The notes under the pieces are model-generated. The model ran no database searches, was not told the origin of the DNA, and saw only the letters and a list, made by a program, of their open reading frames with translations. This document shows positions 8,961 through 18,959 of a stretch of DNA of 64,000 nucleotides, in pieces; the stretch's first letter is position 1; the number at the start of each line of letters is the position of its first letter. The DNA is from Bacteroidota bacterium (GTDB lineage Bacteria; Bacteroidota; Ignavibacteria; Kryptoniales; JAKASW01). The position numbers and the translations under genes were made by a program. Where the stretch lies: contig JAJYRM010000003.1 in the NCBI GenBank assembly GCA_021794075.1, forward strand, positions 1 through 64,000, written 5' to 3'.

Positions 8961-11900
8961 ATGACAATTGCTGCCGACATATTCGACTTCCTGTTTGTTT
9001 TCCTACCTGTTGCTTCACTGACTCATCTCGCATTCAGGATAGGTCTATCCTACGGAAGATCTAAAGGGAGCCCAACGCTTTTTGCGGGGACCTCTGTCCT
9101 TACTTTTTCGTACCTCTCAAAAATTTACTTTGAGATTGTATTCGGCAGAGTGGACGCCTTCTGGTTTTTCATGCTCACTTTAGGAACAGCAGTCGGACTC
9201 GTACTAGCTCTTATCGGTGCGATGAAGGTAAGTTCATTCCTGTCGCCGAATCTGCCAGAGGCGACCGCGAGAAGTAAGAAAGCCGCGAGGATCAGCCAGC
9301 TCGCAGTTGTCATCTTTCTAATAGTTCTCATCCCTTCCTTCCTAAGTCTCAGCCGGCCTTTATACTGGAGACTAGGCGCGGTCTGCTATGTCATAAGGGA
9401 GGCGGCACTCTTCGGCGTCGTCATGTTTGCGGCAGAGCTGTATGGACTCGGCACTCAGAAACACGCAGTTCTGAAAGCGAAGTTAACTAGAGCTCTTGGC
9501 GCCTATTACCTTGTGGAGCCGGCGGTTTGGTTTGCCGCCGCAGGTCTGGCGGGCGGCTTAACATTGCAGCCCCGGCTAAGACTGTCTCTAAATGTTGTGG
9601 CTATGGCTGTGTCGGTGGCAGTGAGCTTCATGATCATCCGATTCATTCGAAGCCACTTGCCGGTAGTTCTAAAAAACGTAAAGACCACCTATGTAGACGC
9701 GCTCAGGGTAAGAGTCCTTCGCGATCTTTATCTGATTGGTGCCGGGCTAACAATATTCATTTTTGTGGTTCTCCTAATCGCGCAATCCCTTTACGAGGAC
9801 CTGAGGACCGCGACGCTTCAGACTTACGCGCAATCTGGTCTGGCGATTGAAAAACTCGCGGCGGCGAGAGTTCGATCGTCATTACAGGATGTTGTCCTGC
9901 GTCTTCAGAGATCGGAGGAGGCTGCAGATCCAAGTATCGCGTTGGTCGATTTGAAACGCAGTAAACCATTTATTGAAGCAGTAGGCGACGCGGACAGCGC
10001 CAAATCGATCGGCCTTTTGTATGGGCCTCGATCAGCTGGTGTCGACACCCTCGTCTCCCGGCTCCTCGATGAAACGCAGCAGGAATCGAACGACAATGGT
10101 ATCGAGATTACTTCCGGCAGGAGCGGCAAAAATCTGCAGTATCTTGTCGTGGTCAGATCTCAAAGCCGATACAGAGTCAGTAAGTACATGTTCGCCCTAT
10201 TGGACGTCACGAGATTAATTTCCAGCAACGTATCAGGTCTTAACGACTTCGGCGCGCGTTTCCAGATGGTTTCTCCCGACCTGAGAATTATCTACTCCAC
10301 CCAGAAGGATGAAATCGGAGAAAGCTTCCGTAACGCCGTACTTACGGACACCGAAATCAATCCGAGGAGTCTCTCGACAAGATTGGCTGAGTTGTCCGGT
10401 ATGCGATTCGAAGGATACAAGATTCTTAGAGGACAAAGCAAAGCCGGAATGGGCGAATATTTCCTGCTCATTTCTACTCCGCTAAATTTCCAGGGATTCC
10501 GCGGCGCCATCGCTTTTATCCAGCCTGAAGAAAAGATATCTAGCCTGTACAAGCCGACGAATTCTCTCCTCCTTCTCGCCGGACTCTTAGTAGTCGGCTT
10601 GATGGGAGGCGGAATCATAATAATGTCCGTCGCGTTCAAGTGGTCAATGCGACTCGAGAAGGAGGTACAGGACAAGGTCTCAGAGCTTCGAGGTTCGGAG
10701 GATAAATACCGGAGAATCGTAGAGAATCCTTATGTCGGCAGCTTCATCATGGTCGACGACAGGTTGATTTTCGCAAACTCCAGACTTGCCGAGATACTTG
10801 AGACCGACGTCGACAGATTATCTGGTAGTGATCTTGCAGTTTTCATGGATGGCAAGGACCACGAAGCGCTCCTGAACGTTTTCAGCTCGATCTCCAAAGG
10901 CGAGAAGAATGGCGACCGCTGGCAGGTGAATGGCACTACGGCTTCGGGCCGGCGCGTCACACTTTCCGGATATTCAAGCCTCATTCATATTGGCAGCAAG
11001 ATCGGCGTCCAATCCCTTGTCGTTGACAGCACAAGCGAATTTCGTGAGAAAGAGAAGCTCGAACAGTTCGAGCGTCTCGAGTCCATGGCCACTCTTGCGG
11101 CGGGCATCGCGCATGATTTCAACAATATCCTGCAGGTGGTGCTTGGGTCATCTCAACTTCTGCAGCGGAGATTGGAGAATACTGACCTGAGAAAATATGC
11201 CGACAATATTACCAATGTAGCGCTAAGAGGGAGCGATCTCTCGAAACGCCTTCTGACTTTCAGCCGGCAAAAAGGACTCGAACAAACGAAGGCCTTCGAC
11301 ATCAACGCGATAATTGTGGAATCACTTCCGCTGTTCGAAGAGACTTTCCCGCGTACTATCAAGATCGAGACGGAACTCCAGGATACTCCCATCTATGTCG
11401 AGGGAGATCAGAGCCAGATACAGCAGGTTATATTCAACCTCGCTGTCAACGCGAGAGATGCCATGCCTCATGGCGGAACACTGCTCATCAGGACCGAGAC
11501 GCGCGAAGTCCTTCCTATGGAAGCTGATATTTACCAGGTCACTCCGGGCACATATGCTTACATAATGGTCAGGGATAACGGAGAAGGGATTTCTCCTGAA
11601 CTCATGAGCAAGATATTCGAGCCTTTCTTCACGACGAAGCCGCCCGGGAAGGGCACCGGACTCGGGCTCAGCGTGGTCTACGGCATCGTGCGATCTCACA
11701 ACGGTTTCCTGAAAGTTTACAGCGAAGTCAGAAAGGGCACCGTGTTTAGTATCTTCCTGCCGCCTACTTCGCCCAAGGAGATTAGTGAAACAGGAGAGGG
11801 CCAGCCGCAGCTTAACGAGCCGTACTCGACTTACGGCAGTCGCATCCTCTTTGTCGACGATGAAGCGGGCATAAGGGAGGCTGCGGAATTCTTGCTTGAA

Positions 11901-12212
11901 CAGGCAGGGTACTCAGTAGTTACGGCCAAAGACGGGATGACCGCCCTCGAGATTTATCAAAACGAGTGGGAGGACATTAGTCTCGTCGTCCTTGATCTGA
12001 ACATGCCGGAACTGTCGGGCAGGGAAGTCCTTGAGAATTTCACGATAATCAATCCCGATGTCCGTGTGCTCATTGCGACCGGATATATTACAGCTGAGGA
12101 GCGCGCAGGCCTGAAGGGAATCGTTGAGGTTATAGAGAAGCCTTTCGATTTCGATCAGCTCATCCAGAAGGTCAGAGCCGCGCTAGAGACTCCGAGCAGC
12201 GCGAAGACCTAA
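8961..12212 (+). CDS. Membrane hybrid sensor histidine kinase (TM - periplasmic sensor - PAS - HisKA - HATPase - receiver)
   Basis: Multiple N-terminal hydrophobic helices; GIAHDFNNILQVVLGSSQLL H-box; NARDAMPHGG, DNGEGISPE, GTGLGLSVVYGIV; C-terminal REC ILFVDDEAGIREAA...VVLDLNMPELSG. Confidence 0.9.
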   Translation: MTIAADIFDFLFVFLPVASLTHLAFRIGLSYGRSKGSPTLFAGTSVLTFSYLSKIYFEIVFGRVDAFWFFMLTLGTAVGLVLALIGAMKVSSFLSPNLPEATARSKKAARISQLAVVIFLIVLIPSFLSLSRPLYWRLGAVCYVIREAALFGVVMFAAELYGLGTQKHAVLKAKLTRALGAYYLVEPAVWFAAAGLAGGLTLQPRLRLSLNVVAMAVSVAVSFMIIRFIRSHLPVVLKNVKTTYVDALRVRVLRDLYLIGAGLTIFIFVVLLIAQSLYEDLRTATLQTYAQSGLAIEKLAAARVRSSLQDVVLRLQRSEEAADPSIALVDLKRSKPFIEAVGDADSAKSIGLLYGPRSAGVDTLVSRLLDETQQESNDNGIEITSGRSGKNLQYLVVVRSQSRYRVSKYMFALLDVTRLISSNVSGLNDFGARFQMVSPDLRIIYSTQKDEIGESFRNAVLTDTEINPRSLSTRLAELSGMRFEGYKILRGQSKAGMGEYFLLISTPLNFQGFRGAIAFIQPEEKISSLYKPTNSLLLLAGLLVVGLMGGGIIIMSVAFKWSMRLEKEVQDKVSELRGSEDKYRRIVENPYVGSFIMVDDRLIFANSRLAEILETDVDRLSGSDLAVFMDGKDHEALLNVFSSISKGEKNGDRWQVNGTTASGRRVTLSGYSSLIHIGSKIGVQSLVVDSTSEFREKEKLEQFERLESMATLAAGIAHDFNNILQVVLGSSQLLQRRLENTDLRKYADNITNVALRGSDLSKRLLTFSRQKGLEQTKAFDINAIIVESLPLFEETFPRTIKIETELQDTPIYVEGDQSQIQQVIFNLAVNARDAMPHGGTLLIRTETREVLPMEADIYQVTPGTYAYIMVRDNGEGISPELMSKIFEPFFTTKPPGKGTGLGLSVVYGIVRSHNGFLKVYSEVRKGTVFSIFLPPTSPKEISETGEGQPQLNEPYSTYGSRILFVDDEAGIREAAEFLLEQAGYSVVTAKDGMTALEIYQNEWEDISLVVLDLNMPELSGREVLENFTIINPDVRVLIATGYITAEERAGLKGIVEVIEKPFDFDQLIQKVRAALETPSSAKT

Positions 12213-12471
12213 TTCGCGTCACATCCCTAAAAGATTTCCAATAACATCTAAGTTGGTTGCCGGGTGGCAAGCTCTGCTTCGTTTTCTCATATAGGAGAAA
12301 CAGAAGGAGCGTGGATTCCCAAAGACAATCATTTAATGAGCTTACGATATGTGGCGATCTTGCTTTATCCTTTGTGTGTGGTGCGTGATTCTCTTCATTT
12401 GTAAAGATGTACCGTTACCGGATTGCCGATATCCTTCCGTTTTAAGTCTCACCTTGATTATATTTTAAATC

Positions 12472-15123
12472 ATGAGAGAAGAAGTCGCTACTGCAATTGA
12501 TAGGCTGAACTCAAGGCGCGAAAGCGCGAAGAGTCTCCACGCATCCGGCGGAAAAGGTTCGGACGTATCCCTGGCTTTGACGGCCGCCGTCGATGAAGCT
12601 GTCGTCAGAGCCGTCGAAGAGGCCGGAAATCCTGATAACCTCTCCGCTGTCGCCGTCGGTGGATACGGTAGAGCGGAACTATGTCCACATTCCGATGTTG
12701 ATATCCTCTTTATCGTGGGAAGCGGAATCGAGTCTAGTTTCCTGGCACAGCGCATCATGCATTTTCTGTGGGACATGGGACTTAACATAGGTCACTCGGT
12801 CCGCAATGTCGGACAGGTACTCCAGACTTACAAAGACGACCACGACAGTTGGGCGGCGACACTTGAATATCGATACGTGGCCGGGAGCCGAAAGCTTTTC
12901 GTGAAGCTTGAATCCGCGATCAGGGATTTTGTTTCGAAAAATACAGACAGAAGCTTTGTTAAGTCTACGCTCGACGGGATCCGCGTTCGACACAACAAAT
13001 ACGGCAAGTCAACGTCGCTTTTGGAACCGAACCTGAAGAAAAGCGCCGGTGGACTCCGTGATTTGCATGCGCTCCTGTGGATATACAGGGATATGTATCC
13101 CGATTTCCTTCCGGAGGTGGGTTATGAGCTGAAACAGCCGGCAATCCTGGATTTTCTCGCGAGACTATTCGATAAAGGTTACATAAACCAGCTTCAGTAT
13201 AATCACACAAGCGAGGCCTTTGAGTTTATATTGCGCACGAGACAAAGCCTTCATTACCAGTCCGCAGGGCTGAACGACCTCCTCGATTTCGAGATTCAGA
13301 AAAAAGTCGCAGGCGAGATGGGATACGAAAGCGCCGATTATACCAAAGGCATCGAGAGCTTCATGCGTGACTACTTCAGGCATGCGCGGAAGATACTCAG
13401 GCTAAACCAGGTCCTGTCGGATAAAATGCGGGCCGTTCTGAAGCCGCATGGGGAGAGGATTGAAGCCAGAGATCTTGACGAATATTACGCGCTTGTCGGA
13501 GACCAGATTGCGTTCAGGCGCGAGGTTGCGACCGACCCGGTTGTCCTTTTCAGGGCTTTCAAACACAAGGCGGATACAGGACTTCACTTCGACGAGAATG
13601 TCCATGAAACCATAGCTCGCGAGCTGGAGAGCTTCAGCAAGCCCGAATTTCAAAGATCGGAAGAAGCGGCGGGAATCTTTAAATCGATTCTCGTTTCAGA
13701 GAAGAATATCGCTTTCACATTGAAATCGATGAATGAACTTGGAGTTCTCGGAAGGTACCTACCGGAGTTCGGCAAGTTGATCGGCTTCTTCCAGCATAAC
13801 GTCTACCATTATTATACCGCAGACGAGCACACTCTTGCGGCAATCGAAAACCTCGAGAGCGTCGGAGAAAGTGACAGAGTGCTGGGTGAGCTCTTACTGG
13901 GCGTGAAGAGGCGCGACGCGCTTTATCTCGGCGTCCTGTTTCACGATATCGCGAAGCCTATCTCGATAAGCAAGCATGAGATAATCGGTGTAGACGTTGC
14001 CGAGAAGGCGCTGGGACGCATCGGCTTCGACGACATCATGGAGGATGTAGGTTTCCTTGTTCGCAACCACCTTAAGATGGAACAGATCGCGTTCCGACGA
14101 AACATCGGCGACCCAGAGACAGTTTACGGATTCACAAGGATTTTTACGAACGATGAGCAGCTAAAGATGCTCTACCTTCTGACGTATGCCGATCTCAGCG
14201 CTGTGAACCCGACAGTATGGACGAAGTGGAAAGCCCAGCTCCTGAACGAGCTGTTCAGGAAGTCCTACCAGATAGTAACGCAGGCGCTGGACAGGGAGGC
14301 CATCGAATCGCTCCAGGAGAAGCAACGACGCCAGAAGGAGAAAGCCATTATCAAGCAGATGCCTGCTGAAAAGGCTCAAACGATCCGGAGGCATTTCGGC
14401 GGAATCAAGAACGATCTTTATACCGTTGTATTCGAGGACAATGAGATCGTATCTCATATAGAGGCTATCGAGTCGGACTTCGTGAGCGCTCCGGCGGGAG
14501 TTACGGTACATGTAAATTTCAGTCGGAGCGATGAGCATACTGACGTTACCATTATCTCCCGCGACGCCCCGTTTCTCCTCTCCAAGTTTTGCTCTTCAAT
14601 GAGCGCCAACGATGCAAACATCGTCGATGCCAGCATTTTCACGAGGGACGACGGCATAATCATCGACCGCTTTCGCGTCTTCGACAACATTACCAGGAAG
14701 AACCTTACAGACACGCAGATGGCGAAGATAGAGTCGGACCTCCGTGCGATCCTGTCGGGCGAAACCGATCCGGAAAAGCTGTTCGAGCGTCATAGGATGA
14801 AATGGCAAAGAAAGCTGAAGCACGAGGTGAACCCAAACGTGAAGGTCGCGGTTCAGACTTCCGAGACTAAGGATTTCACGTTGATCGAGGTGTTCGCCCC
14901 CGACTCCCTCGGTTTTCTATACAAGGTAACCTCTTCTATTTCTAAAGCGAAGCTTAACATACACTTTGCGAAAATTGCCACCAGAGTGGATGGCATTGTC
15001 GATACATTCTACATACTGCGGCAGGACGGCGCCAAACCATCCCAGGAAGAGCTTGACAGTGTCAGAGAGAATATTCTGGAAATCATACATGAATCGATCG
15101 ACTCCGAGCTGATATTCAAGTGA
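12472..15123 (+). CDS. glnD: GlnD-like [protein-PII] uridylyltransferase (NT + HD + ACT)
   Basis: VGGYGRAELCPHSDVDILF nucleotidyltransferase motif, YLGVLFHDIAKP HD motif, C-terminal ACT-like repeats (TLIEVFAPDSLGFLYKVTSSISKAKLNIHFAKIAT). Confidence 0.87.
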   Translation: MREEVATAIDRLNSRRESAKSLHASGGKGSDVSLALTAAVDEAVVRAVEEAGNPDNLSAVAVGGYGRAELCPHSDVDILFIVGSGIESSFLAQRIMHFLWDMGLNIGHSVRNVGQVLQTYKDDHDSWAATLEYRYVAGSRKLFVKLESAIRDFVSKNTDRSFVKSTLDGIRVRHNKYGKSTSLLEPNLKKSAGGLRDLHALLWIYRDMYPDFLPEVGYELKQPAILDFLARLFDKGYINQLQYNHTSEAFEFILRTRQSLHYQSAGLNDLLDFEIQKKVAGEMGYESADYTKGIESFMRDYFRHARKILRLNQVLSDKMRAVLKPHGERIEARDLDEYYALVGDQIAFRREVATDPVVLFRAFKHKADTGLHFDENVHETIARELESFSKPEFQRSEEAAGIFKSILVSEKNIAFTLKSMNELGVLGRYLPEFGKLIGFFQHNVYHYYTADEHTLAAIENLESVGESDRVLGELLLGVKRRDALYLGVLFHDIAKPISISKHEIIGVDVAEKALGRIGFDDIMEDVGFLVRNHLKMEQIAFRRNIGDPETVYGFTRIFTNDEQLKMLYLLTYADLSAVNPTVWTKWKAQLLNELFRKSYQIVTQALDREAIESLQEKQRRQKEKAIIKQMPAEKAQTIRRHFGGIKNDLYTVVFEDNEIVSHIEAIESDFVSAPAGVTVHVNFSRSDEHTDVTIISRDAPFLLSKFCSSMSANDANIVDASIFTRDDGIIIDRFRVFDNITRKNLTDTQMAKIESDLRAILSGETDPEKLFERHRMKWQRKLKHEVNPNVKVAVQTSETKDFTLIEVFAPDSLGFLYKVTSSISKAKLNIHFAKIATRVDGIVDTFYILRQDGAKPSQEELDSVRENILEIIHESIDSELIFK

Positions 15124-15959
15124 TCTCTCCCGAATCGTCGTGCCGGCCGGAAAGTCCGATAGGAGTATTCGACTCTGGTATCGGAGGACTCACCGTAGTG
15201 CGACAGCTTATAGAACTCCTTCCTCACGAAAACATCGTCTACTTCGGCGATACGGCACGGGTCCCATACGGCAACAAATCAGCCGAAGTCATCAGGGAAT
15301 ATGCTGTTCAGGACGCTAAGTTCCTGGTATCCAAAGGGGTTAAGATTATCGTCATAGCATGCAATACCGCCTCCGCGCTAGCAATGGACGTGGTGCACGC
15401 CTATTCTCCCGTTCCAACAATAGGCGTCATCGAGCCGACAGCGAAGGAAGCGGCTAAGCTTGCCGGTTCGAAAGGGGTCGGTGTCATCGGAACACTTTCC
15501 ACGATCGGCTCGGAGGCTTACACTTCTGCGCTTCGGCGCATCGATTCGAAAAGCAGGATCATGACGCAAGCATGCCCGCTATTCGTGCCTCTGGCGGAAG
15601 AGGGAATGTTCGATCACCAGGTGACCGACCTTGTCGCCCGCGAATATCTCTCGCAGTTCACGGGGAAGGTCGACGTGATGATATTAGGTTGCACGCATTA
15701 CCCTCTCCTTCGAGGAGCGATATCGCGTGTTCTCGGGAACGTGGTTTCTCTCGTCGACGCTGGCGAGGCAACCGCGAAATCCGTTTTTGAATTGCTATCT
15801 TCTTCTAAAATGCTTAACCCTCAGAAGTCCAAACCCCGCTACGAGTTCTATGTCAGCGACTTCCCGCAGAAGTTCAACGAGATAGCAGAGAGCTTTCTGG
15901 GGAGGAAGCTCGAGTTCGTGAGGAAGGTGCAGATATATTCAAACGGTGAAATCAGATGA
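15120..15959 (+). CDS. murI: Glutamate racemase
   Basis: PIGVFDSGIGGLTVVRQL, YFGDTARVPYG, IVIACNTASALA, ILGCTHYPLL; GTG start overlapping the glnD stop. Confidence 0.95.
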   Translation: MISPESSCRPESPIGVFDSGIGGLTVVRQLIELLPHENIVYFGDTARVPYGNKSAEVIREYAVQDAKFLVSKGVKIIVIACNTASALAMDVVHAYSPVPTIGVIEPTAKEAAKLAGSKGVGVIGTLSTIGSEAYTSALRRIDSKSRIMTQACPLFVPLAEEGMFDHQVTDLVAREYLSQFTGKVDVMILGCTHYPLLRGAISRVLGNVVSLVDAGEATAKSVFELLSSSKMLNPQKSKPRYEFYVSDFPQKFNEIAESFLGRKLEFVRKVQIYSNGEIR

Positions 15960-16124
15960 AAGCTTGTCTGATGCGGCTCACTTTTAGTGAATGAAGTCGG
16001 CAATCAAGCGGGGCAGACCCGTTTCTTGAGAATAGTCGTATGGAGTTCTGTCTTGGCGAACAATCTTCTAGAGTTGTGGAATTCCCGTTCGTCTGCCCGA
16101 AAGTATTAATTAACCGTTTTGTCG

Positions 16125-16634
16125 TCAGCCGTTCTTTATGGACTGGGTCGTTTTTTCGTTCACGAGGTCAAGCTCGAAGAACATAGCGTCGGGCAGGGGA
16201 TTAACACGGTATTGCGAAATCTCTTTGAATCCCAGCGACCTGTACAGCGCGATCGCCCCGGTCATACCGCTCACGGTGTCGAGTCGCATTTTCTTGTAAC
16301 CTAGTTCCTTTGCTCCGGCAATGATCGTCTCTGCCATTCTCCTTCCGATTCTCCTCCCTCTGAACTCGGGGCGTATGTACAGCCTCTTCATCTCGCAGAT
16401 ATCCTGGTCAAGCTTTCTCAGCGCGACACAACCCGCCGGCCTCTTGCCAACTAACGCGACAAGGATACACCCGTCAGGTCTTGAATATTCGCCGGGAAGA
16501 TGAGACACCTCCTCGTCAAAGTTCTGAAAGTCGAGGTCGAAGGGAAGAGACCTCTCGTACTCCAGGAAAAGATCTTTTGCGGCTAAAAGCAGGTTTTTCG
16601 AATCAGCTTCAAGTATTCGGGGCGTCTGTCTCAC
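16125..16634 (-). CDS. GNAT-family N-acetyltransferase
   Basis: ICEMKRLYIRPEFRGRRIGRRMAETIIAGAKELGYKKMRLDT acetyl-CoA binding motif. Confidence 0.9.
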   Translation of the reverse strand: MRQTPRILEADSKNLLLAAKDLFLEYERSLPFDLDFQNFDEEVSHLPGEYSRPDGCILVALVGKRPAGCVALRKLDQDICEMKRLYIRPEFRGRRIGRRMAETIIAGAKELGYKKMRLDTVSGMTGAIALYRSLGFKEISQYRVNPLPDAMFFELDLVNEKTTQSIKNG

Positions 16635-16670
16635 GGAAGGGATAACGTCTATGTGTTTAAGTTACTTAGC

Positions 16671-16697
16671 ACCCCCTCTCTTCTTAAGAGAGGGGGT
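16671..16697. repeat. Perfect intergenic hairpin (REP-like)
   Basis: CCCCCTCTCTT-CTT-AAGAGAGGGGG, 11 bp perfect stem with 3 nt loop; no U-tract on the minus strand that would serve uvrD. Confidence 0.6.
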
Positions 16698-16715
16698 TAG
16701 GTGGTGAGTTCGCAA

Positions 16716-18959
16716 TTATCGCACTATCCTCAAATTCGCGTACCTCACCATGAGCTGCTTCTTCTGGTTCGCGCCGAAGAGGACCACTACGCGCTCGTTG
16801 TCGCCCTTGCCCGACATCTCGATGACTTTCCCTTCGCCGAAGAACTGGTGCTCGACAATTGTCCCGATCCTTATATGAGGTGCGGCTGTGCGGTCCTTCT
16901 CGACATCCCGCGGGCGGGGCACTTCCTGTGCCATGGTGCCGATGCCTTCCAGCGAAGGGCGAAGCGAGTCGAAAGTCGAAGTCGTTTCCCAGATAGTTCG
17001 CTGCTGTGAAAGCCTTGTTGCATGTTCCTGGTCGAGGAGGTCGGACTCAATCTCGGCGAGGAAGCGTGACGGCGCCTGATATGAGAGCTTACCGAAACGG
17101 AACCTCTGCCTGGCGTAAGAAAGGTAGACCTTCTTTTGCGCGCGCGTTATCGCCACGTAGAAAAGCCGACGCTCCTCTTCGAGCTCATCCTGCTCCTTGG
17201 AGCCGAGAGGGAAGAGCCCTTCTTCAAGTCCGCTCACGAAGACGACCGGGAACTCCAGCCCCTTCGCAGCGTGGATCGTCATGAGCGTCACGGAGTTGCG
17301 CTTGGTATCCCATCGGTCGACGTCGGCAACGAGCGAAACTTCGGCGAGGAAGTCTTGAAGAGTTCCTTCCGGATTCTCTGTCTGAAACTCCGCGATGCCT
17401 CCCAAAAATTCCTGTATATTTTCCATCCTGTTTTGTGACTCGACGGTGTTCTCGTCTTTTAGACTTCTAATGAGTCCGAGTTCATCCGTGAGCGAACGAG
17501 ATAGCTCGCCGACCGATAGCTCGTCCTTAAGCTTGTTGTATTTGTTGACGAGCCTGGCAAACTGCTTGAGCTGGTTTTTCTGGCGCGGCTGTATCTCGAC
17601 TATCTCATCCACGCGTTCCACAATTGCGAGCAGCGGCTTCTGCTCTTTGGATGCGAAGCTCCGCACGTAGTCTATGGTAACGTCGCCGATCCCGCGCGCG
17701 GGGAAGTTGACAATTCTAAGGAACGACGCGTCGTCCTGCGGGTTCACTATGAGCTTAAGGTAGGCGAGTAAGTCCTTGATTTCTTTACGTTTATAGAATG
17801 CCACTCCGCCCACTATGATGTACGGAATGCCGCCCCGGTTAAACGCTTCTTCGAGCGAGCGTGACTGCGAGTTAGTACGGAAGAGGACCACGAAGTCTTT
17901 AAGCTGGAGTTTATCTTTTATGCTTTCGTCCCTGATTCGCTGGACGATCTTGTATCCTTCGTCGCGGTCGCTCTCGCATTCCATCACCGAAAGCCTGTCG
18001 CCTTCATGGTTCTCTGTCCAAAGTTCTTTGTCTAGCTTTCGCTGGTTGTGAACTATGACGGAATTTGCGGCTTTGAGTATCTTTCCGGTTGAGCGGTAAT
18101 TCTGCTCGAGCCGTACCACCTTCGCGTCGGGGTAATCGGATTGAAAGTCGAGTATGTTCTGAAGGTCGGCTCCGCGCCAGGAGTAAATGCTCTGCGCGTC
18201 GTCGCCCACTACACATAGATTCCTGTGTATCTCCGCCAGGAGCTTGAGGAGCATGTACTGAGCGCGGTTAGTGTCCTGATACTCGTCTACGAGTATGAAC
18301 CTGAACTTATTCTGGTATTTCTCCAGCGAGGCGCGGTCGCGATTGAATAGGACAATGGGCTTAATAAGAAGGTCGTCGAAATCCATCGAGTTGCTTTTCT
18401 TCAGCCGCTCTTCATAGGCGGCATAGACTTCCGCGGTCACCTGGTCAAGCCTGCTCTTGGCAGACTGTTCGAGTTGGGAAGGGAGGACGAGGTTGTTCTT
18501 TGACCTGCTAATCTGCCAGCGAATACCCGCGGGGGCAAAGACCTCTTCGGATAGATTGCGCTCGCGGAGTATTTGCTTAATAAGCTTCAGCGAGTCTTCC
18601 TCGTCGTAAATTGAGTAATTCGGTGTGTATCCGAGTTTGTCAGCTTCCATCCTCAATATCTTGCCGAATAGTGAGTGGAATGTCCCGATCCAGGAGCCGA
18701 ATCTTCTCCCGTCGCCATGTTCCTCCATGCCGAGGAGTTTCTCTGTCCGAGTCTTCATCTCGCTTGCCGCCTTGTTGGTAAAGGTCAGGCAAAGGATGTT
18801 GTGCACGGGGACTCCAATCGAAACGAGATACGCGACGCGATACGTGAGGACTTTCGTCTTGCCGCTTCCGGCGCCAGCGAGGACGAGTTCCGGTCCCTCG
18901 ACGGCTTTAACCGCGGAGAGCTGAGCTGGATTAAGGTCTCTTAGAAAATCAGTATTCAT
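16716..18959 (-). CDS. pcrA: UvrD/PcrA-type superfamily 1 DNA helicase
   Basis: LNPAQLSAVKAVEGPELVLAGAGSGKTKVLTYRVAYL, DEYQDTNRAQY, VVGDDAQSIYSWRGA, LEQNYRST, TIHAAKGLEFPVVFV, EERRLFYVAITRA. Confidence 0.95.
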   Translation of the reverse strand: MNTDFLRDLNPAQLSAVKAVEGPELVLAGAGSGKTKVLTYRVAYLVSIGVPVHNILCLTFTNKAASEMKTRTEKLLGMEEHGDGRRFGSWIGTFHSLFGKILRMEADKLGYTPNYSIYDEEDSLKLIKQILRERNLSEEVFAPAGIRWQISRSKNNLVLPSQLEQSAKSRLDQVTAEVYAAYEERLKKSNSMDFDDLLIKPIVLFNRDRASLEKYQNKFRFILVDEYQDTNRAQYMLLKLLAEIHRNLCVVGDDAQSIYSWRGADLQNILDFQSDYPDAKVVRLEQNYRSTGKILKAANSVIVHNQRKLDKELWTENHEGDRLSVMECESDRDEGYKIVQRIRDESIKDKLQLKDFVVLFRTNSQSRSLEEAFNRGGIPYIIVGGVAFYKRKEIKDLLAYLKLIVNPQDDASFLRIVNFPARGIGDVTIDYVRSFASKEQKPLLAIVERVDEIVEIQPRQKNQLKQFARLVNKYNKLKDELSVGELSRSLTDELGLIRSLKDENTVESQNRMENIQEFLGGIAEFQTENPEGTLQDFLAEVSLVADVDRWDTKRNSVTLMTIHAAKGLEFPVVFVSGLEEGLFPLGSKEQDELEEERRLFYVAITRAQKKVYLSYARQRFRFGKLSYQAPSRFLAEIESDLLDQEHATRLSQQRTIWETTSTFDSLRPSLEGIGTMAQEVPRPRDVEKDRTAAPHIRIGTIVEHQFFGEGKVIEMSGKGDNERVVVLFGANQKKQLMVRYANLRIVR

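Noticed and set aside
12213-12471. Possible structured RNA between the histidine kinase and glnD
   Set aside because: Only a short GTTTTCTC-ATATAG-GAGAAAC hairpin was seen; no recognised ncRNA or riboswitch pattern.
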